DNA of 8,061 bases from Chloroflexia bacterium. Lineage in GTDB: Bacteria; Chloroflexota; Chloroflexia; Thermomicrobiales; UBA6265. The notes under the pieces are model-generated. The model had not been told where the DNA came from, searched no databases, and worked only from the letters and a program-made list of their open reading frames with translations. Positions 6,137 to 8,061 of the stretch are shown here, in pieces. The stretch is from contig JACCYX010000416.1 of NCBI GenBank assembly GCA_013696265.1, positions 1-8,061 on the forward strand, in the 5' to 3' direction. Within the stretch, counting starts at the first letter, position 1. Every line of letters starts with the position of its first letter. Both the position numbers and the translations under genes were made by a program.

Positions 6137-6958
6137 TTATTCCCGCAAGCCCGAAATGTGGGCGCCGTCCGTCAGCAAGGTCTGACCGGAAGTCCACTCA
6201 GTTTCCGGGAGGCAGAAGAAGACGACGGCGGTCGCGATGTCTTCGGCCCGACCGAAGCGGCCGAGCGGAATCAGCCCCTTGACGCGCTCCCTGTCCTCAG
6301 GCGTGACTTCCCAATCGGAGCCGGGCCGATCAGGCACCGCGCCGGGCGCGACGCAGTTGACAGTAATTCCGTAAGGCCCGAGTTCGTAGGACATATTTCG
6401 CGTCATGACCTGGACCCCGGCCTTGGCCATGTTGTAGATCATCTTGTCCGTGTGCCCCTTGAAGACGCCGATCGTGCTGACGTTGACGATCCGACCGCGA
6501 ACCCCGCGCGCGATCCAGTCCCTGGCCAGGTGCTGGCAGATGATAAACGGCGCGCGGAGATTGACGTTGGATTGGTACTCGTACTCGGCGTCGCTCGCCT
6601 CCCAGAACGATTGCGAAATACTCATCCCGGCGTTGTTGACCACGATGTCGAGCGTCTCGACCAGGCCGAGCGCCTGGAGGGCCAGGGCGTGCGCATCCGC
6701 GACCCGGGCAAGGTCGGCCGGTATGCCCCAGGCCCGGACGCCCAATTCCTGAATCGCCGTGACCGAAGCCTCGACATCGGCCGTCTCGCGGCCCGAAACG
6801 ATGATGTTGGCGCCTTCGCGGGCGAGCCATTCCGCAATGGTGCGCCCGAGCCCGCGGGTGCCGCCGGTGACGAGCGCGGTCTTGCCGGCCAGCCGTCCGT
6901 GGCCCTTGCCCCAATCCGCCGGCGCCTGGGAGGTGACGGGGCTGGTGTGTTCGGTCAC
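6137..6958 (-). CDS. Short-chain dehydrogenase/reductase (SDR), classical type
   Basis: This 273-aa cytoplasmic oxidoreductase would interconvert an alcohol and a ketone or aldehyde. Visible motifs are the cofactor loop T31-G-G-T-R-G-L-G38, structural N108-N-A-G111, active-site N133, and Y175-x3-K179. Arg35 in the glycine loop and Arg57 at the end of strand 2 favour NADP(H) over NAD. The catalytic Ser position, 13 residues before Tyr175, is Thr162, with Ser161 just before it; this is a mild deviation. The C-terminus 'GQTLLTDGAHISG' is normal for the family. I chose the GTG at 6956-6958 because GAGGAG lies 7 nt upstream. The ATG at 6971-6973 has no ribosome-binding site, and longer readings run back through the HEPN gene. 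A CATAAT box (6977-6982) may be its -10, though no good -35 is seen. It is followed at 7 nt by the TIM-barrel gene. The substrate is probably a sugar or polyol by context only. Confidence 0.92.
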   Translation of the reverse strand: MTEHTSPVTSQAPADWGKGHGRLAGKTALVTGGTRGLGRTIAEWLAREGANIIVSGRETADVEASVTAIQELGVRAWGIPADLARVADAHALALQALGLVETLDIVVNNAGMSISQSFWEASDAEYEYQSNVNLRAPFIICQHLARDWIARGVRGRIVNVSTIGVFKGHTDKMIYNMAKAGVQVMTRNMSYELGPYGITVNCVAPGAVPDRPGSDWEVTPEDRERVKGLIPLGRFGRAEDIATAVVFFCLPETEWTSGQTLLTDGAHISGLRE

Positions 6959-7067
6959 CCTGTTGCTCCTCATTGGATTATGTCGATAACACGTTTCGAA
7001 GGCGACTCGTGCTCGCCTCGGTCGAGGCAGTGTGCCGCACTCGGGGCCGGAGGGAAACCGGGCGAAA

Positions 7068-7442
7068 TCAGGCATCCGTGCCGGGGGCAGCCAGTTCGTC
7101 CAACCGGGCGATGATTTCGTTCGCCTGGTCGACGGCATCGAGAAGCTGCAGCCAGATCGTCTCTTCCGCAAAATGAAGATCGTAGTCCGCATGATTGCGG
7201 AGCTGGCGCAGGAAGGCGAGATCGACTTCGAGCTTTGCATCCACCGTGGCCATCAACCGCGGAACCGTGACGTGTTCTCCGCCTGACTTCACTCGCTCAT
7301 AACCCAACCGGTCTTCACAAAACTGGCGCGCTTCCAGGAACGCCGCATAGTAGGCTCGACCCGTGCGCGTCCTCTCGCTTGCCTCACCGGCGAGCTTTTC
7401 AAGGAACTGACCTACGGGCAGAAAATCTCGCCCTCGAATCAT
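7068..7442 (-). CDS. HEPN-like protein, candidate RNase toxin of a two-gene module
   Basis: This is a small (124 aa) all-helical protein. Helix 1 spans about residues 9-25. A second helix starts with 'RTGRAYYAAFLEARQF' (26-41), a form of the R-x-x-Y-Y-A signature of HEPN domains. Helix 3 carries 'FLRQLRNHADYD' (77-88), and a long C-terminal helix spans about 93-118. R79-x4-H84 fits the R-x4-6-H motif of HEPN ribonucleases, so catalysis is possible; some HEPN proteins only bind nucleotides or a partner. The ATG at 7440-7442 overlaps the preceding stop as ATGA, so the two genes are translationally coupled; an upstream ATG at 7469 lies inside the neighbour. HEPN toxins usually pair with MNT-type nucleotidyltransferases, but this partner is not one. 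Fold assignment is good; toxin activity is inferred. Confidence 0.75.
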   Translation of the reverse strand: MIRGRDFLPVGQFLEKLAGEASERTRTGRAYYAAFLEARQFCEDRLGYERVKSGGEHVTVPRLMATVDAKLEVDLAFLRQLRNHADYDLHFAEETIWLQLLDAVDQANEIIARLDELAAPGTDA

Positions 7443-7774
7443 CGATAGGACTCGATTGGGCCACTCCACATTGGCATCACCAGAATCACATCAAGATCAA
7501 ATGCCGGATCCTGTGTCAGCCACCGCACGTACTCGCTTCTGATCGCCTTGAACTCGTCCCACGGCTGGGTGACATGGACAAGCATCCGCACCGGGGGACC
7601 CCAGTCGTCGTACCGCATCGTATCCAGAGTGATTCGTACGTCCGCAAAACTTTCCTTCGCATTGTCGCTGGCACGGGCGATGAAGTCCTGGAGGTCGGGG
7701 TGCGCGCGGAGCACGGCAAGCACCGATGCCTTTTCCTCGGGATTCTGGGGGATGAGCTGGGCGACGGCGACCAT
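7439..7774 (-). CDS. Uncharacterised small protein, partner of the HEPN-like protein
   Basis: I do not recognise the family of this 111-aa protein. The N-terminal half is helical (about residues 10-42). A central segment rich in strands and Trp/Pro follows ('VRITLDTMRYDDWGPP' at 46-61, 'VRMLVHV' at 62-68), then a helix with 'PWDEF' and 'EYVRWL' (71-86) and a last strand 'DLDVILVMPMW' (93-103). It has no signal peptide or membrane segment. A D-x-D (93-95) before a hydrophobic strand recalls nucleotidyltransferases, but the required upstream Gly-Ser motif is missing. I chose the ATG at 7772-7774, which has GGAAGG 10 nt upstream, over the ATG at 7801, which has none. It precedes and overlaps the HEPN gene by 4 nt, the usual antitoxin-first order. 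An antitoxin or regulatory role is inferred only from this arrangement. A TAGAAT (7800-7805) could be a -10 box without a clear -35. Confidence 0.7.
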   Translation of the reverse strand: MVAVAQLIPQNPEEKASVLAVLRAHPDLQDFIARASDNAKESFADVRITLDTMRYDDWGPPVRMLVHVTQPWDEFKAIRSEYVRWLTQDPAFDLDVILVMPMWSGPIESYR

Positions 7775-7811
7775 ATGGCTGATTCCTTCCGCTGAACCCA
7801 TTCTACCGGAC

Positions 7812-7853
7812 GCGGAAACGGGGCGGAGGGACGCATCCCCGCCCCGTTTCCGC
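7812..7853 (-). terminator. 15-bp-stem hairpin after the partial sugar permease gene
   Basis: GCGGAAACGGGGCGG (7812-7826) is exactly matched by its reverse complement at 7839-7853 across a 12-nt loop. It begins 15 nt after the permease stop codon, the right place for a transcript end, and separates that operon from the HEPN pair. No U-run follows on the minus strand (GTCCGGTAG), so it would be a U-less terminator or an RNA-stabilising end. Confidence 0.65.
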
Positions 7854-7868
7854 CGTGCTTCGTGACGA

Positions 7869-8061
7869 TCAGCCCTTGAGGGCGCCCGCCGTGAGACCGG
7901 ATTCGAGGCGGCGCTGGAAGAGGATGTAGACGAGCAGGGTCGGCACCATCGTGATCGTCATCGCCGCGAAGAGGGCGCCGTAGTCGCTGGCGTAGCCCTG
8001 CTGGATCGAGAGGAAGTTGAGTCCGACCGAAAGGAGGAGCTTGTCCTCGGCCATCAGCACC
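7869..8061 (-). CDS. CUT1 carbohydrate ABC transporter permease, C-terminal fragment (MalG-like)
   Basis: Only the last 64 codons lie in the window; the gene continues beyond the right edge. The segment shows the final part of a MalG-type permease: an extracytoplasmic stretch with 'GLNFLSIQQGYASDYGALFAA', a last membrane helix (about 20 residues, 'MTITMVPTLLVYILFQRR'), and the 'GLTAGALKG' tail that is highly typical of CUT1 second permeases. It differs from the complete MalG-like protein at 1453-2310, so this is a second sugar importer rather than a duplication. The stop is followed by the 7812-7853 hairpin, so it is likely the last gene of its transport operon. Confidence 0.9.
   Translation of the reverse strand, partial: VLMAEDKLLLSVGLNFLSIQQGYASDYGALFAAMTITMVPTLLVYILFQRRLESGLTAGALKG

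Noticed and set aside
4825..6282. A 485-codon open frame on the plus strand
   Set aside because: It lies opposite the TIM-barrel gene and crosses the hairpin region; its composition (Arg/Gly/Asp-rich, no motif) is that of an antisense shadow in GC-rich DNA.
7015..7028. Small palindrome GCCTCG-GT-CGAGGC between the HEPN and SDR genes
   Set aside because: Too short a stem with almost no loop and no U-run; not enough for a terminator call.
6959..7240. N-terminal extension of the SDR
   Set aside because: It overlaps the HEPN gene in another frame; GAGGAG 7 nt before the GTG at 6958 gives a normal SDR length.
7439..7774. MNT-type nucleotidyltransferase antitoxin
   Set aside because: A D-x-D before a hydrophobic strand is present, but no Gly-Ser helix motif precedes it and the order of elements is wrong.

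Overview
This is a GC-rich bacterial window in which every supported gene lies on the minus strand, so transcription runs from position 8061 towards position 1. The mix is Tat-exported binding proteins (twin-arginine leader peptides), carbohydrate (CUT1-type) and oligopeptide ABC-transport parts, frequent GTG starts, and hairpins between genes that lack a U-tract. This resembles heterotrophic Chloroflexota of the Thermomicrobia/Sphaerobacter type. That placement is an inference from gene style, not a marker-gene result.

In the direction of transcription, the layout is as follows. (1) 8061-7869 is the C-terminal end of a CUT1 sugar permease, the last gene of a transporter that lies mostly outside the window; a 15-bp perfect hairpin follows it (7812-7853). 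(2) 7774-7068 holds two small genes joined by a 4-nt ATGA overlap: an unrecognised 111-aa protein and a 124-aa HEPN-like protein with an R-x4-H motif. The pair looks like a toxin-antitoxin or two-part RNase module with a non-standard partner. (3) 6958-4951 holds a short-chain dehydrogenase/reductase (SDR) and an unassigned, probably TIM-barrel protein of about 390 aa, probably co-transcribed, followed by a 32-nt hairpin (4869-4900). (4) A good promoter (4778-4806) drives a second CUT1 sugar importer: binding protein (4674-3328), a 12-bp-stem hairpin (3271-3302), MalF-like permease (3254-2331) and MalG-like permease (2310-1453). No ATPase gene is present. (5) 1266-1402 is a small non-coding element with imperfect inverted ends and several internal hairpins, resembling a MITE (miniature inverted-repeat element). 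(6) 1216-656 is a small HAD-superfamily phosphatase-like protein. (7) A near-consensus promoter (583-611) starts a new unit with a Tat-exported family 5 (oligopeptide-type) binding protein that runs off the left edge.

A reasonable reading is a carbohydrate uptake and catabolism locus. A sugar or sugar derivative would be imported by the SBP/MalF/MalG system, powered by an ATPase encoded elsewhere. It would then be acted on by the SDR (oxidation or reduction), the TIM-barrel protein (hydrolase or isomerase-like) and perhaps the HAD phosphatase. The substrate cannot be read from the sequence. The HEPN pair sits between two sugar-transport units and is probably unrelated cargo.

The most interesting items are the HEPN pair with its non-nucleotidyltransferase partner, the unassigned TIM-barrel protein, the MITE-like element, and the repeated use of strong hairpins without U-tracts at transcript boundaries, one of them between the binding protein and the first permease. 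No tRNA, rRNA, CRISPR array, transposase or origin was seen, and no gene-free stretch exceeds 300 bases.
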